64,000 nucleotides of DNA from Chelonoidis abingdonii (GCF_003597395.2 NC_133790.1:20052216-20116215), one strand, 5' to 3'; shown: positions 12,230-25,786, counted from the stretch's first letter. A program made the numbers and translations. The notes: a model not told the origin generated them from the sequence alone.

Positions 12230-12500
12230 GTGCCTATCTGCACTGGGTTCTGGGGACAGCTCCAGAGAAGAAGGATCTGAACTGGATTTCTATTTCTGTA
12301 CCTCTCTGGGGCCCATTGTACCTGAGCGCCTCACAATCTTGTGACATATTTATCCTCACAGCCCCCCCTCGGAGGTAGGGAAATGCTATTACACCCGTTT
12401 CATGTACAGAGGAGTGAGGCTTACAGTCAGTCACACACAAAGTCTGTGGTGGACCAGGAAGCTAGTGCCCTAACGACTGTACCATCCTACCGCTCCTCTG
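12230..12500 (-). repeat. MIR-like SINE relic
   Basis: The reverse-oriented MIR pattern is visible: CCTCACAGCC, GGAGGTAGGGAAATGCTATT, a cation of tail-like GAGTGAGGCTTACAGTCAGT, and CCTAACGACTGTACCATCCT at the tRNA-like end. Confidence 0.55.
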
Positions 12501-14085
12501 TTGGAATCTGGAATGAGTGAATCCACCTGTGGGGAGAAGAACTCGAACTGGATTTCAGTGCCTGCCTGGAAGCTAACATGGATTCCTGGCACAGTGCAGC
12601 CCTGGGAGGAAACGAATCGTAGAATCTGTGACAGGAGAGTTGGAGACTGTCTGATTTCTCACCTAGCCCATCCCTTACCAACGCAGTGTGTTGTCTTGAA
12701 CCAGACTGGAGTTCTGTGCCTGCCTGCGATTGCACAGCCACAGAGTTTATTGCTCCTTCCAGCTTTAGTGCCTGAAACTGGCTCCCTCCAGCCTGTGCAG
12801 CAGGAGCGATTTAAAAAGTAGACAAGAATCAGGAAGTTGCCCTGCCTAAAAAATACCCTCAGCTATGTGATGGCTTCGGGGCTGTGTTCATACATTCAGT
12901 ATATTATAAAAACTTCTCTTTTGGCTGGCTCCAGTGACTGGCAGGAATTAGAGTGCTAAGTCAGTGCTGGCTTGGTAATTAACTGCTGCATAAATGTTCT
13001 TGGCAGCTACTGTTAGAGTGCTCTCCCCTAGCACACATGCACAGAGGAATTAGCACACATTAGGGCCTCCAGGGTATGTTTCCCACAGTCATACGGCATG
13101 GGTAGCCCTTCTTTCATGGGTATCTTTCCTCATGTATTCTGGCAGCATGGCCCCTTTCCTTGGGTTACTCTGTGTTTTTATGGTAGCCCCTGGTAATGGT
13201 AGATTGCCATATGGTTCCACACATTCCTAATCCCTGTGGCTGCATATGGTAATTGCATAACGGCACTGGGCATTGCATGGTTTCACACAGCAGAGCCCTT
13301 TGATGCACCATTTGCAGATGCTTATTCAGTTTACTGTCTGCCTCCCTACATGTTTGCACATGGAATCACCTCATTACCACATGCATGGGCAGATCTGGGC
13401 AGTACAATGAGGGCATATACACTTTTGCCCTTCTTCAAATGTTTGGCTGCATCTAGTTTGTTGGCACATCACACAGTATGGTTGCTTGTAGAGCTGGGCA
13501 AAATATTCAGATGAATTGAGCACCTTGTTTGTGAATTATCGTCCAAAAATCTCTGGTGTTTACAAATGTGCTTGTTCCTCAAAATGATTTAATGATAGAA
13601 AATATTTCACCCAGTGGGTTTCATGTCCTATTTTTATTCTTATTTTATTATTCACCACAACTACTACTTGGGATGTGCACTATTCATAATCCACTATTTG
13701 TGTCAGGTGCTTGATCACCAAAATCACACCATTTTAATTCTGCTCCCTGATTAGATGACTCTCAAACGCACAAAGAAATGTTAATCTGGTGCAAATGCTT
13801 AGGAAAGCAATATGTATGTAACTATCTAGTTGCATGTATAATCACACTTCCTTTATCCCATAAACCTTTTTGCAAACAAAAATTCACTCATTTGCTGGGA
13901 GAAAATCTATGAGGGGTGAATTAAAATGAATTCATAGGAGTTCTTGGATGAAATGAATACATTTTTTGCAGCATTTGTCCATCTCAGGTTGAATAATGCA
14001 CAACTTAGCAGTGGATGGCAATGACACGATAATAGCATGGTTACATATGGTACTATATCCAGAACAGAGACATAACATGGATTGT

Positions 14086-14195
14086 CTTTTTGTTCTGTGT
14101 CTGTACAGTACCTAGCACAATGGGGTCCTGGCCCATGACAGGGGCTTCAACCTGCTGTGATAATACAAATAATACAGTAATAAAAATAACAACAT
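14086..14195 (+). repeat. L2-like 3' tail
   Basis: TGTACAGTACCTAGCACAAT followed by GGGGTCCTGGCCCATGACAG and AATACAAATAAT. The same text recurs at 16396-16482 and 45828-45925, so it is a dispersed family, most like an ancient L2 or MIR-type 3' end. Confidence 0.45.
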
Positions 14196-16395
14196 GGACT
14201 TTTGAAGGTACTTCCTCAGACAATTACGGTAATTTCCTGTTACCTCTATCGCACCTCAGCCACTTCTGATTTGAGGGTTTATTTTACTGCAAAAAAGACA
14301 AGCATTAGAAAGCAGAAAACTGACAAATACAGAGAGGAAAAAGGCATGTCCAAAAGGCCAGGGGACAGCCAGGTAGGCATGGCGGAGAAGGAACAATTGC
14401 AGCGGGTAGGAAGATAGCAAAAGAAGAGCAGCGTTTCAGCTTTCAAGTCTTGAACTCTCAAGTTTTACATGCCATTTCTTGGATGTAGTTTACCCCGAGG
14501 GCAAACACAACAGCTGTGAAGTTTCAGCAGATGAACAATGTAGTTTTCAATAAACTTCATAAAGCAAATGAAAAGGACTTTTAACCCATTCGCGTTGGCC
14601 CAGTTTCGGTTCTGTCGGCTCTTATCCCCCTGCTGATTGACCTCAAATGATAAACGTGACATTTGTTTCTTGATTGAACACCAGGAATTGATTCTCAGAG
14701 CAGACAGACCTGTGGTATATACAGAGTGGGTATTGCTGAACAGATTGCTCTGCTCTCTGTCTTCAGAAGACCGCCCCCCCCCTCCCGAAAAGGACTCTTC
14801 ACAGCAAGGCCCAGGGGTAGTACAGGGGGGTAATCACATTCCTGTAGGGTTTTCTCCATGACCTGATTCAGAGTCTGCTGTATCCACGGAAATCCAGGGT
14901 GGAACATTTGGGACATGTCAAAGCTTGTGGTCTTCTGCCTCTGAGTTACTGTTCAGTTGCCCTCATGCATAAACATTGTGGATGGCTCGGAGGCAGGCGA
15001 TTCTGCGGACCTAGAGAAGCTTCTTATAGTTAAGCTATGTAATCACGAACATCCAGTCCTGTAGGAAGAGTTTTGTCCCTCGCGATGTGGTGAGGAACTT
15101 CCCAGATCCCCGTGTCATCTCGAGTGCCATCAGCACATCATAAGATCAACACAGTGGTCCAGTTCTGGCCTCAATTTTATCCACACCACCAAAGTTTAGC
15201 TAGAAGAGAATTTTGGATAAAGGCTTCCAGATTTGGCCCATCTCCAGCTGTCCACAGAAACATCAAAATCACTGTAAAATACAAATAAAAGTCAATCCAC
15301 TTGGTGAAATAGGATGAGGAATCCTAGGGTGTTTCACTGACCACAGCGGTGTGCATATGGCACATATAGTGAGGTAATGCTAGAGTATTATTCTGTAATA
15401 ATAATATTATTAAGAGGCCAGATATCTACAACTATTGTCCGTGGTCCAGCTGAGGCTCTGGGCCATAAAGCTTATCTCTGAAACCCACTGATGTGCTATC
15501 AGTCTGCATGGAGGAGAGCTCCATTGGCATGGCTTTGCTGGGGATAATGTGTTGTGAAGATCCTCCAGGGCTGGTGTCTGTGAACTGAGCCACTCAGCGT
15601 GAGCAAAGGTGACAGAATTGGGACTTTAGGTTTTTTGTTTTTTTTTTTACTGTCAACTGTATTAAATGGGGATTAAAGTCAGAGAGGGGGTTGCCTGAGT
15701 GAGGACTGAACAGAAACCGAGCCAGAGCCTCAGGCCTCGGGATATGGATTTTGTAGAAGCAATTATTTGCTGCATTTCCCCTTTTGTGGTGCAGATTTGC
15801 CCGGGTGGCAAGGAGCCTGGGACAATGAGAGCTCAATCTTACAGCTACTCTAGCTGGGAAAGGGCTGTGATGCCATTTGATACTGAACTCACCCTGGCTC
15901 TGCAGGGAGGTAATGAGTCTAAACAGATCCCTGAAGGCATTTTACACATTTCACGCAGCATCACATTTTAAATTGAATTATATTGTTTTTTAGCTCATGC
16001 CTTAAAAGCTTCTTCCTCATCCAAGTGCTAAGGACTAAGTCACATCCCTCCTCTACCATCTGTCCGTGTCCTGCCCCTATTTCCCCCCGGCTCAGATGTA
16101 TTTGCACACATACAGGAAAGGTCACCAGAAAGTGTCTGCGTCATTTACCGAAGCGGGGCTAGAGAGGGTTGGTGCCTGAGCCATACCAGGGCCTGGTGGT
16201 ATATTTGTGGCAGTGAGGTTACATTTTCTGATTTCATTAAAGCCTGGATTTGTTGTGCTACTGGGCGTGCTGCAAAACCCATCTCTTCCCCACAGGATTT
16301 TAGGAAGGGGATGAGCTGTGTATTACACGGTCCTGTATGACTTTGGATACACTAATTTATGTGACGGGCACCCAGAGCACAGGATGAGAGCGAAG

Positions 16396-16482
16396 AGGGT
16401 GCTGGTACAGCAGCCAGCACAATAGCGTCCTGGTCCAGGACTGGTTCTCCTAGAAGCTACCATAATACAAATAATAAATACA
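16396..16482 (+). repeat. L2-like 3' tail
   Basis: Second copy of the family at 14086: AGCCAGCACAATAGCGTCCT, GGACTGGTTCTCCTAGAAGC, AATACAAATAATAAATAC. Confidence 0.45.
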
Positions 16483-16509
16483 ACTACCTTCTTCCCACTC
16501 ACTCCCTGA

Positions 16510-16530
16510 GCTTCTCTCTCTCTCTCTCAC
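16510..16530. repeat. CT microsatellite
   Basis: A short uninterrupted run of CT dinucleotides in a pyrimidine-rich stretch. Confidence 0.8.
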
Positions 16531-19500
16531 TCCCATTATCTCCTTTGTTTTTCTGCCTAATCCCTAACCTCCCTCCCCTGCTGTATCTGCCTGTCCCTCT
16601 GACTCATGAGCCACTGCTTTCATGTGGCTTGCTTAACTCAGAGCATAACCCCTGATTGAAATGAGACAGGAAGCCCTGAGCCCTGCCTGTTTCTGCCCAC
16701 CTGGCCTCAATCAAGCAGCCGCTTCCCTGAGGAGAGCCCAGCTGCCCCTCCGGCACTAACGAGACTCGGGGAGCACTCTGGAGGGCGCCTGGCACTCAGC
16801 CAGTGCCCTCTTCAGTTGCTGCTAATGACCTCGGCTTTCGAAGCTGGCCTGTGCATCTTGAGGCCCTCACGCCTTCCACTTATCAAAGGCAAAAGCACAC
16901 CCTGTGGGGAGCAAGGAGGGGTCTGCGCTGAGGAGGGGCAGGGGCAGGCGATGAGGAAGAGCTGGGAGAGATGAAAAAGGTATAGGAGGAAAGCCATACC
17001 CGCCCCGCCCCGCAACCCCAACTCAGTTCATGGCACAGCGGGTAGTGTGAGAGGTGGGGGTTAGCAGTACCTCGCCTTGCAGAGCCTGCCTACCTCTCTC
17101 TTCCTTCTGCCACCACCCCGCTGGATTTTATGGACACAGCCTCCCTAAGGCTAGACGGAATAATATCCCTTCCGACATTCCATTCTGAACGCTGCCTTTC
17201 GACGGGATCAGAGAGAGGAAGGGAGGAGGGGACATCTCACCAGCCCGGGTTTCCTTTGTGGGGAACTGGCAGGTTGGAAGCACTGCAAGATGGCACTAGC
17301 AACCGCTGTATCCGCGGGGCAAGCCGCAGGCTGGAATCAGGGCTCTGCAGCGAGCTCTAGCTGGCACATGCTCCCTGCTTCGACTGCCCTCTCGCAGAGC
17401 AGTGATTGAGGCTCTGTCCAAAGTGCAGTCGGAAAGCGCGTGAGCGGTGCCATGGCTGTGCTGCTAGCAGGGGTGCAACCACGGTGTGGATACCACAGGA
17501 CCGGAAGAGTGTCCATCAGGTCACAGCTTCCAGAAGGGGAAATAGGCTGTGAGCTCTCACCCTCCTGGGGAACAGCATTTCTCGCCCTGCCCCTTTAATG
17601 CCCACTGTCCACTGTGGCTCCCCCAGTTTATGGACACTTGTAGTGAGGCCAGCGTGTGAAACCGGCTCCTCACAATTCTCTCTCCATACAAGTTGGGGCT
17701 GAAACATCTCGCCAGAAAGAACTGGCTCCCAGGCGTCTGGCTCCCAAGGTGAATTGCGGTGTATGCTGGGCCAGGGCCAGGAAAGCGCCGGCGGATGAAA
17801 CTCCGTCTCAGGCCCGTAGATGCACAGCTGAGCATGTTTGCCTTCCTCAGCCTGGCAGGCAGGCAGGGTTTGTTGATGTTTGTGTGCACACTGCTCCTAG
17901 CACCGGGATGCAATTTGATTAGACGGCATCACCATCACATTTCTGAGCCTCTGTTCAGCCTATGGAGAGCCACACGCTGAATACTGGGCTACTGGGAGCT
18001 ATTTGCTTTGGGGCAAACCCAGCCCCCGCCTCTGAGACGCTGGAGGAACCTTGGCAGCGTAGCCAGTGGTTCTGCTGTGCAAATACCTGGAGAGTGCATG
18101 CAAAGGAGCCACATGGGGTAGTGCAAAGTGGAGCCCTGCCCGGTCAACCCTCCTTGTGTGGCTGTGTGCAGGCATGGGGAGAGAGTAGGACATGGTGAGG
18201 CTAAGGGAGGCGCAGGGCTGGAGAATCATGCTAGTTCGCAGATTCTCCCCTGCGCCGAAGGGTGACATAAAGGCCTACAGAGCACACAACTCCTACTTGC
18301 ACCTCACCCAGGCATGTCCCTGTCCCCTGTTCAGCTCCTCGGGCCAGTGGTTGGGGAAGAAGAGCAGGGGGTCTATCAGGATCGGGCAAGAGGGGGATCT
18401 TCCAGTCTTGCACAGATCCCCACACTTCACTTTTCCAAATGACCATGCTGAGACCACGTCATTCATTTCCCGTTACCTGGTACAGCACACGTGAACCCAG
18501 GTTTTCCTACAGCATTCACTCACTGTCTTATGGAGATTGGTCCGGGTCCCCCACCCTCCTTGCAGAATTCATCTGTAATTGGAATAATCTTGACTCCTGG
18601 TGCTCTATGATAGGGTAGAAAATCGCTCCTTGTATTTTAACATCCCCCTCGAACTTCTTTTGTGGTGGGGGTGAGCGAGTGGAAACATCTGCAGAGAGCA
18701 ACAGAGGACCTGTAGTTACTTTGAGCCCTCAATGGGACAGAGCTGAGATGCCAACACCCCGTGTCTCTAGCACTGCGGAAGTCCTCCACCATCACCATCC
18801 TCCTGCTTATTTGTACCACACTCTCGGTGTGCAGTGTGCTTTACAGGCCCCTTCCCCCAGAAGCTCACAAACATGATACACGCGCGAGGCAGGATACAAC
18901 ACGAAGGTACGGATGGCAAAAGGCACAGCATGAACCTATTGCCCTCAGCGGAACACACTGCTCCCGTTAGCTGAGACTCTTTAGTGACCCTGGAATGAGT
19001 ATCCGTCTTTTCTAAACCAGGACCCTAGTCCTATTACCTCTTCCACAGCCCGTCTATCCGAGCTCTAGCCAGGGCCCCTCTCCCGTTTGGGAAGGGAAGG
19101 GTGGTCGTGAGCCCCTGACACCTGCTCACAACCCCCAGGTTGAGAGACTCATGTTATGTTGTATTGGTGAAAATAAATCAGTTAAACAAACTAAGCAGAG
19201 AGAGCTGAAGCTGATTCACAGCTCTTCTGCACTCTGGGCTTCTGGCCGAACCAGGCAAGCAGCCAACAAGGATCCTACCGTGGGCATGTGCTCTCCAAGC
19301 CCTGCCTGCCATGCACATGGCTGTGCCCCGGTACCCAGCTTGTCTCCTGGAAGTGGGAGTGGGCAGTGGAGGATAAATCCTATCTGTCTACCTAGGGGCT
19401 TACAAGTCCCCCATCACTGGAGTGTTTGAGCTCCAGAACAGCCCTGCATCCTTTCAGAATTGGCGGGAGAGCGGGAACGCTGGCTGGGAGGCTTGGAAAA

Positions 19501-20393
19501 ACACTGGCAACTCTCTAACTTGTTAGGACAGGAACATGTCAAGACAGTAGCGAAGCAAGAAGGCCCAGGTGCGGCGGGTGCAGTATTGCTGACGTCCCTG
19601 ATTGTGGCTCAGGGAAGGCTGCAAGAACTCCAGTGATCTGTCTCCGGCAAGCAGAGGCAGCCACAACGTCTGGAACCGGTTGCTTGGGAGGTCAGTCTCT
19701 GGCCATTTGACAACCGGCACAACTCCCAGAGGTTCCAGGCCAGTCTCTCTGCAGAGAGATGCCAGGCCTTCAGTATCAAGGTGGCCACTATGTGAGCCCC
19801 TGAGCTACGCTGCCAGCAGGCTGATTAAATGAATCAGGCTAAACATCTGAATTATGCGTAAGTGATGTGTGCATCGGCGTGACGATCAGCTGAAACCCAC
19901 CTGTCTCTCCCAGTGGTGGAGGGAGGGATCAACACCGTTCAGAGACCTATCTACCTACCTTATACTTACGGCCCCAATCATAGTACTGCCTGGGCTGATG
20001 AAACTAGTTTGTTCAAAGAAGCATCTTCTTGTTAGTAAAAAGGAACCCACTCTGCATGCTGCAATGGGAATTCTTATTTTAGTTAGAGACAGCTCTGAAA
20101 TACATAGTGCCATTTAAGTCTGTATAAGCATCTTTGCAGGAATCTGAGCTTGCATCACGCAGACTCACCTGCAATTCTCCAACACACAACAAAGTGTTTC
20201 TCTCTTTAAAGGGGAGCCCCTGCCTGCTGCTAGTCCACACAACTGCAGGAGGTTTATTCCCTGAAACACAGGTGAGGGTCTGGCAGTAACTGATCGAGCT
20301 CCTTCCAGACAGCATGGGGCGGGGAGAGTGGATGGCTAGATAACAGATTCGCCAGCCATTCAAAAGAAAGAGACAAAAAAGGAAAGGTACTTG

Positions 20394-20464
20394 CAGGGGC
20401 GGCTCCAGGTCCCAGCAGCCTGCCTTCCGCGCTTGGGGCAGCAAAATCCCTAGAGCCGCCCCTG
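20394..20464. mobile_element. 71-bp hAT-like miniature element
   Basis: Begins CAGGGGCGGCTCCAGG and ends CTAGAGCCGCCCCTG, near-perfect inverted ends. It is flanked by GGTACTTG (20386-20393) and GATACTTG (20465-20472), an 8-bp duplication with one change. Only about 40 bases lie between the ends. Confidence 0.8.
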
Positions 20465-20879
20465 GATACTTGGAGAGAGTCAGGAGGAATTTTTCTCATT
20501 GTAGCCAAAATAGCTGGATCTCCAGGTAAGACCAGCCAAGGTGTAACCTGCTTCTGCCTGCAAACCCCAAACATAACCCTGCCAAGAGAGTAGGAGCTTC
20601 CCCAGAGGAAACCACAGGAACTCTTTCCTCATGTGCTCTGGACAGAGCCAGAATAGTAGGAGAAGCCTTAATTCTGCTCCTTAAACTCTGAGCCCCATGA
20701 AAACTGGTTCCTTCCTTCTCTCTGGCATCTCTTGCAGTTAACTCCTCAGGGCTGCTCTAACCAGGCTTTGGACTGATGTGGAGATGAGGTAAACTAGACT
20801 TTGGAGGGCAAGATAGTGGAGTTGTGCTTGATGCCAGGGCATTCATCTGTCCAATTAGCAGGGTATCCGTTTTAGATAC

Positions 20880-21055
20880 ATTTGTGAGGCAGTGGATTGT
20901 GCATGGAGATGGGAGTTTGGAGACCTGCGCTGATTCCTGACTCTGCCAGCCCCATGCCATGGTCTTCGGCAAGTTATTTCACTTCTCTGCCTTGGCTTCC
21001 CCTGTTTGTCAAATGTTTGTCTCCTCTGGTAAAGGGCTTAAGGATCTGTGGGGGA
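20880..21055 (+). repeat. MIR-like SINE relic
   Basis: GGCAAGTTATTTCACTTCTC TGCCTTGGCTTCCCC TGTTTGTCAAATG follows the MIR core order, preceded by a degenerate tRNA-like head. Confidence 0.55.
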
Positions 21056-23384
21056 AATGCACCATCTCAGTATTGTCATTGTTCTATTTCTTTTTACATC
21101 TGCTAAATGTATGCAGTATTTACATTCTAAATATGGTTCACATCAAACAAAATGTGAACAATATATCACAGAAGTGTAAATCAATAACGTAATACTGCAT
21201 GCCAGGAAGCTTTACTCTTCTCCCCACACACCAGGCAGAGATCAAAGCTTTATTACTTGCATACATTTCTTGAAGCAATTTGTAGTCAAACTCACAGTCC
21301 ACGCAGGGGTTGTGGATAAAGACCAGGACTTCTCCCATATAATGAACCCAGAGACAATACTGCAATGCCCTCACTGGCTTTGTCTCCCAGATGATTCAAT
21401 CCAGAGTTTGCAGTCTCCAAAATGGACTTGGATGGCTTCCTGTCCTTATCTCCACCCGCTCTCAAGTGGTGAATTAGATTGGCCGTGGGCACAGATAAAT
21501 GAATGGTAGTGTACGCACAGCTGGCTTCAGAACTTTCATTCACACACAGTGCATGTGACATGAAAACACTTGTGCGTTCAAATCAGACATATATCCATCC
21601 TCCATCAGGAATTTGAGTGAAGGCTCTTGCTCCTAAGAACAAGCATCTGCTGCATTAGAGAGGGTATGCAAATACGAGGATCATTGCAGGAAATTGCCCC
21701 CACCCAAACCCTGCAATCCACTACCAGAATGCAGTAGGACGTATGTGGCAGGAAAGCAGATGCCTGGATCATGGTGCTGCCAGCTGATTGTGCACTTCAT
21801 CACTGTTGTAACTCCTCATACTAAACTTCCCTTCAGTCTGATCTGGGATGCCTGGAGCAGTCTGTATGAAACAGGGATGAGAGGAAACCCCTTTATGACA
21901 GTGCTGCCCAGCCTTATAACACAGGAGGGCCACATAAACCTAAGCACAACCTTGTGTGGGCCAAGCAGAATCTACATGTTTTAATAAGATTTAGAGTCAC
22001 CTGGTCTGATTTGTATTTTAAGTTCAGCTTGTTTCATATATATTTAGACAGGTTGTTTCTATGTACAGTTTTGTCTATTTACACACTTGTGTAAACTAAA
22101 ATGATGCAAATATAACGACAAAACGCTAATGAATTGTTGAATATTGAAGTAGGCTGTGGGCCTTATGAAATGCTCTGGGCACCCCTGCCTAATGAGGTGC
22201 AAAACAGTTGATTCTTTTAAACAGGTTAAAACCTTGCACACCTCAGGCCCTTCGTGTTTTCAGCCAGGAGAGGGAGTCCTCCTAGGGGAGCAGTTTGTGC
22301 AGAACCCCCAGCCCTGGCAGAAGCAGTAAGGACTGGAAGCAGCATTAGAGCATGTGCATCACACAGACTCAGGTAAGAGTCTGGGACGTGCTTTGTGTAT
22401 GCAGCGCAGGCTGGGCCATACCTTCTGACAGGGGCAGGGGGAGGCTTACATGCATGTAAACCTGGCTTACATGGGTTCAGCTTGCACCTCTAGTACCTTG
22501 TGCATGGACTGCAAGCTAAACCAGCTTCAAACCGACATAAGTAAGTACTCACAGAGCTGCGCTGGTTTAATTAAAACACGCTCACATCATGCCTTTAATT
22601 AAAGTGGTGCAGCTGCTTTGCATAGAAAATTCCTGAGTGACATTCATTGAAAAAGAAGCCTCCTTCCCAGCTAACAAGACCTGGGTTTAGTGTCTCTAGT
22701 GGAAAAAAAAAAAAGTGGCATTCCCAAAACAATAGCCAAGGCCAATTCCTCACGGGCCCCAGCTAAGAGAGTGAAATGCGCTCTTGAGAGAGGTACACTC
22801 TGTTGGAAAGAACTTCTCTCCCTTTCATGCTTCTTACTCCTGCACTAGCTAGTCTGGGAGGGGGAACGCAGGAAAGTAAAACAATTCTTTAAACAGAAAA
22901 TTGGAGTATTTTGGATGTCAATGAAGGACTGAGGGAACAGCTGATAACAAATAGCAGCAGTTAACAAGTAATCGTTTACATTTTGATGTACAACATCATT
23001 AATCCCAACATGTTACATATTTGGCTTGGGGACATGGATGAGATCTTGTCTACACTACAAAATGGAACGTGCTCTAACCATGTCAGGAGACATTAACCAT
23101 TTCACTGCTGCTCTTTGCAGAATCCCCCATCCAGGCCCTGATTCTGCAGGGTACTAATGCATGTCTGACTTTAAGCATGTGAGTTGTCCCAGTGACTTCA
23201 ATTAAACTCAGCGTGGCTGCCCATATGTTTCAAGCTAGGCACATGCTGAATCAAGGCCCTTAAGGGCTTATCCTGTGTGACACGTTCTCATAGACATTGG
23301 AGATGGAAAATCCCACTAGGACTAGGATCATCTAATCCATTCTCTCTCACACTTGGAGGCTAGATCATGCCTTATAGCCTATAT

Positions 23385-23760
23385 CAGTGGTTCTCAAACT
23401 TTTGTACTAGTGACCCCTTTCACACAGCAAGCCTCTGAGTGTGATCCCCCCTTATACATTACAAAACACTTTTTATATATGTAACACTATTATCAATGCT
23501 GGCAGCAAAGTGGAGTTTGGGGTGGAGGCTGACAGCTCGCAACCAGGCCCACCCAGAGGATTCAGGGGGCCTGGGGCAAAGCAATTTCAGGAGTCCTTTC
23601 CATAAAAAAAAGTTGCAAAACTACAGAATATTATATTCTTGTGGGGGCCTGGGGCAAATTGCCCCACTTGCCCCCCCCCCAGGCAGCCCTGCTCGCGACC
23701 TCCCATGTAATAACCTTGTGACTCCCTGAGGGGTCATGAACCCCAGTCTGAGAACCCCTG
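23385..23760. mobile_element. hAT-like element carrying a nested second element
   Basis: Begins CAGTGGTTCTCAAAC and ends AGTCTGAGAACCCCTG (inverted ends). It is the same family as 62506-62725 and is interrupted by a second element at 23544-23691. Its own target duplication is not clear. Confidence 0.8.
23544..23691. mobile_element. Nested 148-bp hAT-like element
   Basis: Begins CAGGCCCACCCAGAGG and ends CCCAGGCAGCCCTG. It is bounded by CTCGCAAC (23536-23543) and CTCGCGAC (23692-23699), an 8-bp duplication with one difference, inside the outer element. A related copy lies at 53934-54098. Confidence 0.8.
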
Positions 23761-24119
23761 GATATACTAAGCCTGCATCTACACTGGTAAAATGTGGACC
23801 TGGACCAACAGTGGGAGCCGTAGCATAGAAGGACCGAGGTGTTTTTACCCCCATATCTGACCCTGCTCTGAGAAAATCTTGCTCCATTTTGATAGCACCA
23901 CAATATGAGTGGATGAAAATAAAATGCATTAGTAAAGTAATTGATAGAATGCCTCACAAACCCCTGCTCTCCACATTACTTCTAATTGTCTATTACTGTG
24001 CCACCGTGATGTGGACTGAAAACTGGCAAAAGAACTGTCAACAAAAGCTAATTCCATTTATAGTGTTAATTTGTTGAGTTTGCAGTTTGCCCATCCTACT
24101 CCCTCAAGGCGCATCAACA

Positions 24120-25080
24120 GCAACCTTCAAGAATGCATGGCAATATAGCGCTGCAAATGTGCGGCATTGGCTACAGTAGAACTGGGGAGGTGTCAGTTAG
24201 GATACCATGCATAGGTCTGGTTCTACTTAACATCTTCATTGATGATCCTGAAGAGGGAATAAACAGCATGCTAATGAACTTCCCAGATGAATACACATTG
24301 GGTGGGGTTGCAAAGACCCATGAGGAGAGAGAAATAAGACAAAAGGACCAAGAGAAGTTAACAGACATGGACAGAAAATAACACAGGGAGATTTTCCTTG
24401 GTAAAACACAAGCTAATACGTCTGGGAAAGTTATCCACACCAGACACGCAGGAGGCAGGAAGCTGGAAGCAGGGGAGGAAGACCAAGAGGTGAGCCAGGG
24501 GACCATTAGATATGAATTTGCCATGGAACGTGGCAGCTCAAAGGGCCTGTGAAATCCTGAGCTCCATATGCAGACATTGCAGGATGCAGACAAGGGGGGG
24601 TGGCTTTTCTAAACAACTCTGGTGCGACTGCACCTGGAATGCTGCACTTCGTTTTGGGCAAATGATCAAAAAGGCTACAGGCAAACTGGAGGGAGTTTAG
24701 AGAAAAACAACCCCAGGGCCTGGGAGGACCGATTGATTGATTGACTGATGAGGGAAGATGTAAGGAATTAAATATGTTCAGCTTGGCTAAGGCCTCGGTC
24801 CTACAAGCCTTTCCACATGTGCAGCCCCTGATATCCACACAGAGCCCCACTGGCCTACTGCAAGAGGTAACAGACCACACACCCATGGAGGTCCTGCAGG
24901 CGGAGGGATTGTTAGAGGTGGCACATAAGGGGGTATAATCAGGGCTAAAGGATGATAGTAACAAAAGGTGAATGTAGACTGACTCTGAGGTCTCTGGGGC
25001 AGGTGCTGCCTTTGTGTTGTTTGTACCACATCCAGTGCAATGGGACCATAACAATCATGAGATCTACTGGCCTGGAAGGG
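24120..25080 (+). repeat. CR1 LINE fragment (reverse transcriptase end)
   Basis: A broken frame reads LLNIFIDDPEEGINSM then NFPDEYTLGGVA, an eroded form of the CR1 reverse transcriptase block LFNIFINDL...FADDTKLGG. Nucleotide similarity to CR1 continues through ATGAGGGAAGATGTAAGGAA and AATATGTTCAGCTTGGCTAA. The catalytic Asp pair is lost and stops are present, so it is dead. Confidence 0.7.
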
Positions 25081-25779
25081 ATGAATGAGTGTGTCCCAGG
25101 GGAAGTGGCAGAAGCCCTGTTTCAAACGAAACATTAGCAAATGCTTTGTAGGGACCAGTCTGGCACTGCAGGGATGGTGTGGGTCACCCAGTCAGGACTG
25201 ATCCCGTCATGGCCCCGATCCTGCAAATCACAAGGCTGGGCAGACCCTGTGCCTGCCCAGGGGGCGGCCTGTGGACATCAGTGGTTCTGTGGGGACTGAG
25301 GGGCCCTGAGGGATTTGGAGCCCCCAGGATATTTAAATCCTTTCCCCAGTGCTGCAACTTCCATTGACTTCAAGAGAATCAGGATTCCCCCCTAGGGACA
25401 CAACCTCCATTCAGCTGCTGCAGAGCGATGGGGGTTCCCCGGGCTGCTGAGCGAGCAGCAATGGGTCCTTCGTGGGGTGAACATGCCCCATAGCAGCACT
25501 CTGGGGGTGGCGTTGGGCGCTTTGCGCAGGCAGGGCTGATTTCCTTCCTGCTCAGCCAGCGGGGTCCCCCCACCCCGAGTGTATCGCTGTGGCCAAGGGG
25601 CGCAGGAGGGGAAGCTGCCTCGCCCCGGCGCGGGAGGAGTTAACGCCGCCCATGCCCTGGCTCCAGCCCGGCTCCCGGGATTCCGCCCCCCGCCGCCCCA
25701 CGTGGTGCCGCCGGGATGTGTCACTTCGGCGGCCCACAAACGTGTCATCCGAAGAGGGCGAACAAAAGGCAGGAGCGCG

Positions 25780-25786
25780 TATAAAA
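25780..25786 (+). promoter_or_regulatory. TATA box of MMP11
   Basis: TATAAAA, 115-121 bases upstream of the MMP11 ATG, placing the likely transcription start near 25810 and giving a 5'UTR of about 90 nt (inference). Confidence 0.75.

Larger units (their letters stand above)
6360..25560. other. Intergenic region between CHCHD10 and MMP11
   Basis: About 19 kb with no exon chain, conserved protein or RNA gene that I can support; the open frames are short and unlike known proteins. Eroded MIR-like copies (7640-7860, 11090-11280, 12230-12500, 20880-21055), L2-like tails, three short hAT-like elements (two of them nested) and a CR1 fragment (24120-25080) lie here. Distal regulatory elements or noncoding transcripts cannot be excluded. 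Confidence 0.6.

Noticed and set aside
24133..24381. 82-codon frame as a small gene
   Set aside because: It is the eroded CR1 reverse transcriptase block.
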